Source: Thiococcus pfennigii
GTDB lineage: Bacteria; Pseudomonadota; Gammaproteobacteria; Chromatiales; Chromatiaceae
NCBI RefSeq assembly: GCF_016583835.1
Contig: NZ_NRRW01000005.1
Location: 1-64,000, forward strand
DNA length: 64,000 nucleotides
Reading direction: 5' to 3'
Shown here: positions 1 to 7,541 of the stretch, piece after piece
Layout: each line of letters starts with the position of its first letter
Numbering within the stretch: position 1 is the stretch's first letter
Made by a program: the position numbers and the translations under genes
Notes under the pieces: model-generated
Told to the model about the DNA's origin: nothing
Database searches by the model: none
Seen by the model: the letters and a program-made list of their open reading frames with translations, nothing else

Positions 1-101
1 CGCCGAAGCGAGCCCGTATTCACCTTTAACTGCTTGTTTATTCGCCGATTTGCCCGCGCTTGTCACACCCTTTTTGTCATTGCCGCCGCATGGCATTCGT
101 C

Positions 102-143
102 AATAAGCTTTCACTAATATGCGCGTTCATTAGTGTTTGCTTA
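102..143. repeat. Imperfect inverted repeat beside a gene truncation
   Basis: Two arms of about 16 bases, matching at about 14 positions, flank a loop of about 10 bases; the inner arms read CACTAAT and ATTAGTG. Bases 1-175 are visibly AT-richer than the rest of the window. The repeat lies about 15 bases beyond the premature stop of the zinc receptor gene, so it may be the end of an inserted element or a recombinase site. No transposase or integrase is visible inside the window, and a factor-independent terminator is a weaker alternative. Confidence 0.4.
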
Positions 144-156
144 TATTATGATCTCG

Positions 157-765
157 CTATGCGGAAATGAGAAACTTCAGCTTCAAGCCATTGGGTAGCG
201 AGCGGGTCTGGAACCAGGCCTCTTCGAGATCGACTCCGCCATCCGCATCGATGGCCAGGAGGGCGGTTGCGTCGAAATAGGTGTCGACGCTGGCGGAAAA
301 GGCGATCTCGGCGCTGCGGAAGTTGAAACCCTGCTCTGCGCTGCCGTGCGCGTGCCCGTGCCCGCCACCGTGGTCATGGCCAGCGCCGTGCGCATGACTG
401 ATGCCGTCGGCCATGCCGAGCAGTTCGCTACCCTCGCCGTCGATATCGTCGTGGTAGTAATTTCCATCGAGAATGACCGAGATCTGCGGGTTGAATGCGG
501 TACCCGAGGTCAGGGAACCCATGCCGCTGGGCTTGCGCTCGACCGTTTCGGACGCGCTCGCCCGTTGCGCGGTCGCGGCCGTCTCGGCCGTGCGCTCCGC
601 AGCCTTCAGTCGTTGTTCGAGGGCATCGATCTTTGCCTCGTAGTCGGCCTTCATCTGCTCGATCATGCGCTTGATTTCGGCTATCTCGGTGCCGTCAGCC
701 GCCGTCGCCGCCGCTGGGACAGCCAGTGTCGCCGCGACTGCGAAGCCCAATAGCGATCTCTTCAT
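157..765 (-). pseudogene. Zinc-responsive outer-membrane receptor, 3'-truncated
   Basis: The start chosen is the ATG at 765, which gives a clear signal peptide (MKRSLLGFAVAATLAVPAAA). A predicted coiled coil follows at residues about 26-60, then the FNPQISVILDG segment and a histidine-rich stretch at about 124-140 (HAHGAGHDHGGGHGHAH), then the start of a beta-rich domain. From memory this is the N-terminal layout of Zur-regulated outer-membrane proteins that are normally about twice this length. Here the frame ends after KLKFLISA at an abrupt compositional change, so nearly all of the barrel is missing. A Zur box lies upstream and zur itself is close by. It is probably non-functional as a transporter, although a secreted zinc-binding fragment could still be made. 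Confidence 0.7.
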
Positions 766-848
766 CGTCGATAGTCTCCGTCGCTGGGTGTGGGACCCCG
801 CCTCGGGATGCACCGCGCGCCGAGGCATGGATGGGTCTTGCGAAAAAT

Positions 849-882
849 ATGTTATAACATAGCGTAACGATATAACATAACA
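849..882 (-). promoter_or_regulatory. Zur box upstream of the zinc receptor
   Basis: A perfect 12-base palindrome, ATGTTATAACAT, lies at 849-860, followed by a second half-site, TATAACATAACA, at 871-882. These match the gammaproteobacterial Zur operator half-sites ATGTTATA and TATAACAT. The site is about 85 bases upstream of the ATG at 765, so zinc-bound Zur should repress that gene. The local AT content contrasts sharply with the GC-rich surroundings. Confidence 0.75.
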
Positions 883-1027
883 GCATCCTGCAGACGATGT
901 GCCGGCTCGTCATGCGTCATGGTCCTGATCGATCCTGAATCGATGGCCGCGGCAGCGACGGCACCCGACGACGGTTGTCGGGGTTTCATGCCGGCTGCAC
1001 CCAGGTGCAGCCGAGGACCGACGTATC

Positions 1028-1393
1028 ATGTGCCAGTTGCTGGTCGGCTCACTGATGCGCCGGTCGACCGGGTGCCCCGAGCGGGAGGCGCAGATCGGGG
1101 CTTGGCGCTGCTGGCGGAGGTGGTCTACGAACTCCGCGGCTACCCAACGGTCGATCTCTGTCTTGGCCGGGCACTATCCGCATTCCCTTGTGCGCACGAG
1201 GTGGATCGCCCTCCCGCTGGGAGCGGCAGTGAGCGTCGTCGGCTTGACCTTATCGCGTGGTCATGACTCGTCGGTTGGCCGGTCAATCATGCCGCTCGCG
1301 GGCGGGGTCTTTATCGTGTCTGCGATCGTTGCCCTGATCCTTGATCGCCGCCGCGGCCGACGGGCCGTCTCGCGGGGCATGTTGCGAGGATGA
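1028..1393 (+). CDS. Small putative membrane protein of unknown function
   Basis: An open frame of 121 codons ends 4 bases before the zur start. The third codon positions are GC-rich, as expected for coding DNA here. The N-terminal half is unusual, rich in Trp, Arg and Cys. The C-terminal half has two possible membrane helices (WIALPLGAAVSVVGLTL and IMPLAGGVFIVSAIVALIL) and a basic tail. I recognise no family, and the start is uncertain. It could be a small inner-membrane protein co-transcribed with zur, or a decayed gene. Confidence 0.35.
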   Translation: MCQLLVGSLMRRSTGCPEREAQIGAWRCWRRWSTNSAATQRSISVLAGHYPHSLVRTRWIALPLGAAVSVVGLTLSRGHDSSVGRSIMPLAGGVFIVSAIVALILDRRRGRRAVSRGMLRG

Positions 1394-1397
1394 GTCC

Positions 1398-1853
1398 GTG
1401 AACAATGAAGAATTCATGCAGGTGATGGAGTGTGCCGAAGGGCTGTGCCGCGCACGCGGCGTGCGCTTGACCGATCAACGCAAGGCGGTTCTGCGCATGT
1501 TGTGCCTGTCGGACAAACCGCTGACCGCTTACGAGTTACTGGAGCGAATGCGTGGTGTCGTCAAGAATCCCGCGCCGCCGACTGTCTATCGCGCATTGGA
1601 TTTTCTGCTCGAACAGGGACTGGTGCACAAGCTCGAGAGCCTGCATGCCTACGTCGGCTGTGCGCATCCGGATCATCCGCACGCGAGTCAGTTCTTGATC
1701 TGCGATGCCTGCGGCGAAGTCGCCGAGGTCGAGGATCTCCGCGTGGCCGAGAGCCTGAAGGCGGCTGGCAAGGCCATTGGATTCCGTGCGAAGCGACCGG
1801 TCGTGGAGGTGCTGGGCACCTGTGCGCAGTGCAGCGCGAAGCGACATGAATAG
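1398..1853 (+). CDS. zur: Fur-family zinc uptake regulator Zur
   Basis: The 151-residue product starts at GTG 1398, placed 7 bases after a GAGGA ribosome-binding site; this start removes an unlikely upstream extension. It has an N-terminal winged helix (LTDQRKAVLRML, then PTVYRALDFL) and a C-terminal dimerisation and metal domain. The structural zinc site is visible as C102-x2-C105 and C142-x2-C145, with C88, H90 and H93 as regulatory-site candidates. Zur rather than Fur is favoured by the short length, the conserved CDACGEV motif and the Zur box a few hundred bases away. When zinc-loaded it represses zinc uptake genes. Confidence 0.9.
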   Translation: MNNEEFMQVMECAEGLCRARGVRLTDQRKAVLRMLCLSDKPLTAYELLERMRGVVKNPAPPTVYRALDFLLEQGLVHKLESLHAYVGCAHPDHPHASQFLICDACGEVAEVEDLRVAESLKAAGKAIGFRAKRPVVEVLGTCAQCSAKRHE

Positions 1854-2196
1854 GGTACGCACCGGGTATCCATACCGATCACCCACAAGTCGGGAGATTT
1901 CCTGAAGGGCACCTTGAAAAATTGCCATCCGGGCGATTTTTCAAGACGCGAAACGAAAATGCGATTTCCGCTTCGCTTCTGGGGCGCGCAGGGTGTCCCG
2001 GCACGGCTGACCAGGTGCGGTGAGCTTGTGAACCGCACCGTTCGCGAGGTCGCTTCGGGCGCAGTTCGTTCCTCGCCACATCCTTACGATGCCGCGGACT
2101 CTCGCGGTAAACCTGCGAATGCCTCGGCGATGACCCGCGCACGGGCGGGCTCGTCTTGAACGTTGGTCAGGGCCTCGTCGCGGCCGACGCCCGGGC
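1854..2196. other. Gene-free stretch between zur and a lipoprotein gene
   Basis: The two flanking genes converge here. The only structure I see is repeat A (copy 1) at 1913-1979. Short open frames on both strands have no start context or recognisable product. Confidence 0.6.
1913..1979 (+). repeat. Repeat A, copy 1 (double-hairpin element)
   Basis: The element has two consecutive hairpins. The first pairs CTTGAAAAATTGCC with its near-complement GGCGATTTTTCAAG across ATCCG. The second pairs GCGAAACGAAAAT with ATTTCCGCTTCGC. Other copies are near 14975, 24621, 28993 (inverted, partial) and 30080. It lies 3' of zur and could also end transcription. Confidence 0.85.
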
Positions 2197-2805
2197 TCAT
2201 GGCGCCGATCCGCCATCGGGCGGGGTCGGCGACGAGCCGATCGTCAGATAGCGCCCCACCTGCGCTTGAACCTGGGCCGGCGAGAGCGGCGGGCCGAAGT
2301 CGCAGTTGTAGTAGGGGGCGAGGCAACGCAGGTACATGACGTCGCTGGGCGCGGTCGATGCGAGCCACCATGTGAATTCCTGGAAGATCGGCTCGGCGCA
2401 ACTGCGCAGGCCGAGCAGGGCGGGGATGCGCGTGGTGGGGTCGCGCAGGGGACGGTGGCTGGCGCGGCTGACGCGGAATTCGCCGCTGGTGATCCGTTGC
2501 GGCTGGTCGCCGGAGACGGTGCGCACCTCCAGCTCGCAGTAGGGTTCGAGTCTGTTGCCCGCAGAGGCGAGCCGCCCGTCCTGGAGGACCACGTGCGCGC
2601 TGCCGGGCGGGATCGTGATGGGGGCCGTGACGGTCAGCGACAGCCCGGTCGCGGCCGGCGGGCCGTCGAAGGCGCAGCCGGCGGGTAGGGCGGCGAGCGT
2701 TGTCGAGAGTGCGAGCAGGCATGCCGGCCGGCACGCAGGCGCGCGGCGTCGCCGGCGCTTGGGCGCGGGTCGAGAGGTGACGGACGGGGCGGGGGGCGTG
2801 GCCAT
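2197..2805 (-). CDS. Putative outer- or inner-membrane lipoprotein
   Basis: The ATG at 2805 follows GGAG at good spacing, which favours it over an in-frame ATG at 2865. The N-terminus is very basic (KRRRRR) and is followed by a hydrophobic segment ending in the lipobox-like ALPAGC, so the mature protein should be lipid-anchored at that cysteine. The mature part, about 155 residues, is Pro/Ala-rich and contains three further cysteines (ELEVRT, RSCAEP and RCLAPYYNC regions). I do not recognise a family. It is convergent with zur and divergent from the ATPase operon, so it is probably monocistronic. Confidence 0.6.
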   Translation of the reverse strand: MATPPAPSVTSRPAPKRRRRRAPACRPACLLALSTTLAALPAGCAFDGPPAATGLSLTVTAPITIPPGSAHVVLQDGRLASAGNRLEPYCELEVRTVSGDQPQRITSGEFRVSRASHRPLRDPTTRIPALLGLRSCAEPIFQEFTWWLASTAPSDVMYLRCLAPYYNCDFGPPLSPAQVQAQVGRYLTIGSSPTPPDGGSAP

Positions 2806-3023
2806 GCGGGTGTCTCCGAGGTCGGGTGCCGGGCCGGCAGGGTCGTCGGGGCGCCGCTCGGCCATGGTTCGCGATCGTCTTGACCCCGGTCAATGGCGGG
2901 GCGGGCCGCCGGCCGGCGACGGGCTATGCTAAGACTCTAGGCGAGGGGCCGACGGTTGGCCATGCCGGGTCTGACGCGTTTCCCGCCTCGTTGTGTCGTC
3001 CGTCGTCGATCCCGAGCTACGCC

Positions 3024-3377
3024 ATGGTCTCCGACCCCTCCGATACTGCGGCCATTGATCAGGCCATCAACCGCATCCTCGCCGCCGAGCGGGATGCACG
3101 CACCGGCGTCGCGCAGTGCGCGGCCGAGGCCGAGGCGATCCTCGCCGCGGCCCAGGCACGGGCGGAACGGGTCCGTGCCCGCACCGAGCAGCGCGTCCAA
3201 CTCGTGCATCGGATCGCCGATCGGTGCCTGGAGCAGGTCTTGGCCGATCTTGCGGCGATCCCGATCGACCCGGACGAGGACGGGGCCGCGACACCGGTCC
3301 CGACCGGTCCCCCCGATGTCGCGATGGACGAGGCGATCGCGCGCCTCCTCGACGAGATGGTCGGCCCCGCGCCATGA
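3024..3377 (+). CDS. V/A-type ATPase peripheral-stalk subunit (G/H-like)
   Basis: The 117-residue protein is mostly a charged, Ala/Glu/Arg-rich helix (residues about 10-75), as expected for the coiled-coil stalk subunit that pairs with subunit E. It contains no catalytic motif. It is the first gene of the ATPase operon, and its stop overlaps the start of the subunit C gene (ATGA). The assignment comes from size, helix character and position, since stalk subunits diverge quickly. The ribosome-binding site is weak, so the exact start is less certain. Confidence 0.65.
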   Translation: MVSDPSDTAAIDQAINRILAAERDARTGVAQCAAEAEAILAAAQARAERVRARTEQRVQLVHRIADRCLEQVLADLAAIPIDPDEDGAATPVPTGPPDVAMDEAIARLLDEMVGPAP

Positions 3378-4132
3378 TCGTCGCCGCCCGTCCGTTCGCC
3401 TACGCCCAGGCCCGCATGCAGGCGCGTTGCGCGGCGCTGCCGGACGAGGCGGCCTGGGGCCGCCTCGCGGCGACGCGCACGCTGACCGCCTGCCTGGCCG
3501 AGGCGCGCGTGCTGCGTTTCGGCCCGTGGGTGAAGGGGTTTTCGCGCCACAGCGGGGTGCACGAGCTGGAACGCGGCCTGCGTCTGCACTTTCGCGACGC
3601 CGTCGATGCCCTTGCCGACTGGGTGCCAGAAGGGTGGCGCGCGGCCGTCGCCTGGACGCGCTGGCTGCCGTGTCTGCCGCTGTTCGCGGCACTCGCCCGC
3701 GGCGGGACGCCGCCGCCCTGGGCCCGCGAGGACTACCTGCTCGCCGCCTTGCTCGACGAGGCCGGCGAGCCCCGTCCGGCGGCGCTGGCGCAGGCCGGCC
3801 TGGGGCCGCTGCTCGCTGACGGTGACGAGGTCGCGGCGGCCTGGCTGCGCGAGTGGCGTGGGCGCTGGCCGCGCTGCGGCGGCGCGACGCGCGCCGGCCT
3901 GACGGGGTTCTTGGCGCTGCTCGGGGCGCACGCCACGGCCTTTCGCGCCGCGCCGCCGAGCGCCGCCTGGCCGTTGCGCCGCGCGTTGCGGGGCGAGCTT
4001 CAGCACCGCTTCCACCTGTCGCCGTTGCAGCCGGTGACCGCCTTCATCTTCCTGGCCCTGGTCGCGCTGGACCTGGAGCGGCTGCGCGCCGAGCTGATCG
4101 GGCGTGCCCTGTTCGTCGCGGAGGCCGATTGA
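3374..4132 (+). CDS. atpC: V/A-type ATPase subunit C (central-stalk socket)
   Basis: The 252-residue protein belongs to the V0D/AC39 group, which forms the funnel joining the membrane ring to the rotating shaft. The C-terminal segment (FHLSPLQPVTAFIFLALVAL, then DLERLRAELIG) matches the conserved end of this family, where a helix is followed by a LR-x-I motif. The protein is rich in Ala, Arg and Trp, and divergent from classical NtpC. It overlaps the preceding gene by 4 bases and the next by 1 base, indicating translational coupling. Confidence 0.7.
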   Translation: MIVAARPFAYAQARMQARCAALPDEAAWGRLAATRTLTACLAEARVLRFGPWVKGFSRHSGVHELERGLRLHFRDAVDALADWVPEGWRAAVAWTRWLPCLPLFAALARGGTPPPWAREDYLLAALLDEAGEPRPAALAQAGLGPLLADGDEVAAAWLREWRGRWPRCGGATRAGLTGFLALLGAHATAFRAAPPSAAWPLRRALRGELQHRFHLSPLQPVTAFIFLALVALDLERLRAELIGRALFVAEAD

Positions 4133-5973
4133 TGTTGCGCCCGCAGGCCGCCCGCTGGCTCGAGGTCCTGTGCAGCCGTCGCGATGGGGTGCGCACCGTT
4201 GCGACGCTCGCGGCGACCGGCGCCCTGGAGGTCGAGCTGCGCCGCGCCGCGCCGACGGAGCAGCCGCTGCGCCACCTGGCCGCCGGGCTCGCCGAGTACG
4301 AGCGGCTGCACGCGCGCTACGGCCGCTACTGGGAACGCGGCCGACTGCGCCAGTCGCCACTGGTCGGCTCGCCCGATGCGCTGCTCGACCTGACGCTGGG
4401 GCGGCTCGGCGCCTGGCGTCGCGAGGCCGATCCGCTCATCGTCGCCTTGCAGGCCGACGAGGAGGAACTCGCCCACCTGCGCTGGCTGACTAAGATCATC
4501 GCCCACCTGACCGCCGGACAGCTCGACTACCGGCTGGTGAGCGAGTGCGGTCCGGTGCTCGCGACCTCCTGCGCAATCCTGCCGCGCGAGGCGGACCCGC
4601 GGCTGCCGGCCTCGGTGATCGCCCGGCGCGTCCCCTGGGATGACCAACAGTGCCTCCTGATCCTCGGCCCGGCGGCCGGCATCGCCGCGGCCAAGCGTCA
4701 GGTCCAGGCCGTGAAGGGTCGGATCATCGAACGCCCGGCCTGGCTGCGCGGCGATGCCACCGAGGCCGGGTTGCAGCTTCGGGCACGTTGCCAGGCCCTC
4801 GCGACCGGGATCGTCCATCGCTACGCCGAGCTCGATGCCCTGTTCGAGGACTTCGCGCTCGGCGACGTCCTCGGCGAGGTGGCCTGGCTGGCCTGGTTCG
4901 CGCGCCACGTCGGGGCGCTCGAGCGGGCCGGCGATCAGCTGGTCTGGATCACCGGCTGGACGGACGACCCGCACGGTGGCGCCCTGATCGACGCACTCGC
5001 GCACTCGCAGACGCGGGCCCTGCTGCGCCTCGCCGAGCCCCCGCCCGCGGTCCGCGCGCCGCAGATCCTCGTCAATCCCCGCTGGCTGCGACCCTTCGAG
5101 CTCTTCACGCGCGCCCTGGGCGCCCCCGACGCCGACGAGGCGGACCCGACGCCGATCCTGGCCGTCGTCGTGCCGCTGCTGTTCGGCTACATGTTCGGTG
5201 ACCTCGGCCAGGGGCTCGTCCTCGCGCTGCTCGGTGGGTGGCTGGACCGGCGGTTTCGCGGGCGGCGCGAGACGGCCCGGCCGCTCGCCCGCCTGATCCT
5301 CGTTTGCGGCCTCGCGTCGATGGCCTTCGGCGTCCTGTTCGGCAGCCTGTTCGGCCGCGAGGACCTGATCCCGGCCCTCTGGCTCCACCCGCTCGACGAG
5401 CCGGTCCGCGTGCTCGCGGTGCCGCTCGCCTTCGGCGTCGGCCTGTTGAGCCTGGGCCAGGTCCTCGCCGGGTTCGGCGCCGAGCGGGGCGGCGAGTTCG
5501 GTCGCTGGCTGCGCCTGGATGCGGGGCTGCTGCTCGTCTATCTCGGGCTCCTGGGCTGGCTGCTTCATCCAGGCGCCGCCTGGCTCGTGTGGCCGGGGCT
5601 CGCCTGGTATCTGGTCGGGGCCCTGACGTTGTCGGGTCGCTGGTCGGTGCGGCTCGCGGCGCTCGGCGAACTCGTCGAGCGGGCGCTGCAGCTCCTCGTC
5701 AACACGCTGTCGTTCGCCCGCATCGGGGCCTTCGCGCTCGCCCATGCCGCGCTGTCGGCGGCGATCGTGACGATGGCCGCGGCGGCGCCGGCCGGCGCCG
5801 GCCTCGCGATCCTGATCGCCGGCAACCTGGTGATCATCGCCCTCGAGGGCCTGGTCGTCTCGATCCAGACGACGCGGCTGGTACTCTTCGAGTTCTTCAA
5901 TCGGTTTCTGCATGGCGGTGGTCGGGTCTTCCGGCCGCTGCCGCCACCGCCGGCGATGGTCGGCGTGGCCTGA
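4132..5973 (+). CDS. atpI: V/A-type ATPase subunit I (membrane stator, ion channel)
   Basis: The 613-residue protein starts at ATG 4132, which overlaps the previous stop. The N-terminal half is the soluble peripheral arm. The C-terminal half (from about residue 345) carries 7-8 membrane helices, including the family motif PLLFGYMFGDLGQGL. Near the end, LEGLVVSIQTTRLVLFEFFN is the conserved helix whose Arg faces the proteolipid ring. Subunit I is the counterpart of F-type subunit a. A 266-base gap containing a repeat separates it from the proteolipid gene, the only large gap in the operon. Confidence 0.9.
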   Translation: MLRPQAARWLEVLCSRRDGVRTVATLAATGALEVELRRAAPTEQPLRHLAAGLAEYERLHARYGRYWERGRLRQSPLVGSPDALLDLTLGRLGAWRREADPLIVALQADEEELAHLRWLTKIIAHLTAGQLDYRLVSECGPVLATSCAILPREADPRLPASVIARRVPWDDQQCLLILGPAAGIAAAKRQVQAVKGRIIERPAWLRGDATEAGLQLRARCQALATGIVHRYAELDALFEDFALGDVLGEVAWLAWFARHVGALERAGDQLVWITGWTDDPHGGALIDALAHSQTRALLRLAEPPPAVRAPQILVNPRWLRPFELFTRALGAPDADEADPTPILAVVVPLLFGYMFGDLGQGLVLALLGGWLDRRFRGRRETARPLARLILVCGLASMAFGVLFGSLFGREDLIPALWLHPLDEPVRVLAVPLAFGVGLLSLGQVLAGFGAERGGEFGRWLRLDAGLLLVYLGLLGWLLHPGAAWLVWPGLAWYLVGALTLSGRWSVRLAALGELVERALQLLVNTLSFARIGAFALAHAALSAAIVTMAAAAPAGAGLAILIAGNLVIIALEGLVVSIQTTRLVLFEFFNRFLHGGGRVFRPLPPPPAMVGVA

Positions 5974-6092
5974 GATCAATGTGAAGGTCCGCCGTGTCGG
6001 GTGTGGTGAGGGACGAACCGCACCCATGCCGGCCTTGAGTCCCCTCAGGAAGGGTGCAGAAACAACCAACACGAGCGAGGGGAAGGAAGGGA

Positions 6093-6173
6093 GACTACGA
6101 AATACACGAAAGTCGCGAAAAACAGCGGATAATGATCTTTGGCCTTTTCGCGTTTCTCGCGTGTTTCGGTGCG
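6093..6173. repeat. Repeat C, copy 1, inside the ATPase operon
   Basis: The left arm (CTACGAAATACACGAA, then GTCGCGAAAAA) is followed by a partly complementary right arm (TTTTCGCG, then CGCGTGTTTCGG). The same structure occurs at 37299-37384. It occupies the middle of the 5974-6239 gap between subunits I and K, which otherwise holds no gene. A long imperfect hairpin is expected in the mRNA and may affect expression of the downstream subunits. Confidence 0.7.
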
Positions 6174-6239
6174 TCCAAGAAGATGTGCCGCTTGTACTTC
6201 AGGCGTCACTAGGTATCGCCTTGCGTTCGGAGATCGCCG

Positions 6240-6590
6240 ATGACAAGAAAAGGCCTGTTCGTCGCCTCCCTGGTCGCCATGACTGCGCTGCTGGCCGGGC
6301 TCTCCAGCCTGCTCCTCTGGCAGTCCCCGGCGCAGGCCGCCGAGGCCCTCGCCGGCGGCGGGCTCGATCCCGTCGTGATGCGCTGGGGTTTCGTCGCCGC
6401 CGCGCTCGCGACCGGCATCTCGTCGCTCGGTGCCGCCTACGCGGTGGCGGCCGTCGGCACCGCGGCCGTCGGCGCGCTGGCCGAGAAGCCGGAGCTCTTC
6501 GGCCGCGCGATCATCCTGGTCGGGCTCGCCGAGGGGATCGCGATCTACGGGGTCATCGTCTCCGTGCTGATCCTCAACCGGCTCGGCTGA
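6240..6590 (+). CDS. atpK: V/A-type ATPase proteolipid subunit K (c-ring)
   Basis: The 116-residue membrane protein begins with a hydrophobic, signal-like helix, followed by a two-helix proteolipid hairpin (residues about 45-115). The ion-carrying glutamate is visible in the last helix, in LVGLAEGIAIYG. The first hairpin helix (ATGISSLGAAYAV) lacks the Thr-Gln pair I recall from sodium-binding V-type rings, so protons are a reasonable but unproven guess for the coupling ion. It is followed after 1 base by subunit F. Confidence 0.9.
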   Translation: MTRKGLFVASLVAMTALLAGLSSLLLWQSPAQAAEALAGGGLDPVVMRWGFVAAALATGISSLGAAYAVAAVGTAAVGALAEKPELFGRAIILVGLAEGIAIYGVIVSVLILNRLG

Positions 6591-6591
6591 G

Positions 6592-6888
6592 ATGGGCGCC
6601 TGCGCCTTCATCGGCGACGAGGTGAGCGCCGTTGGTTTTCGCCTGGCCGGGGTCGCCGTCCATGTGCCGACGCCGGCGGCCCTGCCGGGGCTCTTCGAGG
6701 CCCTCTGCGGCGAGGCGGAGCTGATCCTACTGACGGCGGAGGTCGCGGACTGGCTGCCGGCCGGGCGGCTGCGCGCGGCGTTGCAGGCCGCCCGGCCGCT
6801 GGTCCTGGTCGTCGCCGACATCCGCGGCCAGCACCCGCCGCCCGATGTCGCCGCGGCCCTGCGCCGCCAGTTGGGGATGGGCGAATGA
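6592..6888 (+). CDS. atpF: V/A-type ATPase subunit F (central shaft)
   Basis: The 98-residue protein has the small alpha/beta fold typical of subunit F: FIGDEVSAVGFRLAGV at the start matches the family motif (GD-x4-GF-x-LAG), followed by ILLTAEVADWL and a PLVLVVADI strand. It binds subunit D in the rotor. It overlaps the start of subunit E by 4 bases, in the F-E-A-B-D order common in bacterial V/A operons. Confidence 0.85.
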   Translation: MGACAFIGDEVSAVGFRLAGVAVHVPTPAALPGLFEALCGEAELILLTAEVADWLPAGRLRAALQAARPLVLVVADIRGQHPPPDVAAALRRQLGMGE

Positions 6889-7541
6889 GACTCGCCGAGC
6901 GCGAACAGGGGCTGCTCGATCTCGTCGCCCAGTATCGCGAGGCCGAGTGCCGGCGGCGCCTCGCCCAGGCGCGGGCCGAGGCCGGGGCGCTGCTGCGGCG
7001 CACCTTCGCCGAGGAGCGGACCCATCTGCATGCCCAGATCGAGGCCGAACGCCACCGCGCCCGCACCCGTATCGAGGCGATCCATGCCGATCGCGAGACC
7101 CGCCTGCGCCACCGCGGCGAGCGGCGCAGCGCGCGCCGGCTCGCCGCGGCCTGGCCGCGGTTGGAGGCGGCGCTGCGCGGGCGCTGGCGCACGCCGGCCG
7201 GGCGGCGCACCTGGGCCGAGCACCACCTGCGGTCGGCGCGCGAGCGGCTCCCGCCGCCCGGACCGGATGGACACTGGGTGATCCGCCACGCACCCGACTG
7301 GAGCGAGCCCGAACGGCGCGCGCTCGCCGTCGATCTCGGGCTTGGGCTCGGCCACCGGCCGCGCTTCCTCGCCGACGGCGGGCTCGTCGCCGGGCTGACG
7401 ATCGCCTGCGGCGGGGCGATCCTGGATGCGAGCCTGGCCGGTCTGTTGCGCGATCGGGTGCGCCTGGAGGCGCGGCTGCTGGCCCTGCGGGAGGCGGCCG
7501 AGCGGGCCGCCGAGATCGGGCCGCCCGGGACCTCGCGATGA
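6885..7541 (+). CDS. atpE: V/A-type ATPase subunit E (peripheral stalk)
   Basis: The 218-residue protein has a long charged N-terminal helix (residues about 1-85, rich in Arg, Glu and Ala) and a globular C-terminal domain. The latter ends in GGLVAGLTIACGGAILDASL, which matches the conserved GG-x3-G, I-x-N/D-SL end of subunit E. It pairs with the stalk protein at the head of the operon. It overlaps subunit A by 4 bases. Confidence 0.8.
   Translation: MRLAEREQGLLDLVAQYREAECRRRLAQARAEAGALLRRTFAEERTHLHAQIEAERHRARTRIEAIHADRETRLRHRGERRSARRLAAAWPRLEAALRGRWRTPAGRRTWAEHHLRSARERLPPPGPDGHWVIRHAPDWSEPERRALAVDLGLGLGHRPRFLADGGLVAGLTIACGGAILDASLAGLLRDRVRLEARLLALREAAERAAEIGPPGTSR

Noticed and set aside
919-1266. 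A 115-codon frame overlapping the small membrane protein before zur
   Set aside because: It overlaps the better candidate at 1028-1393, with no start signal and no recognisable segments.
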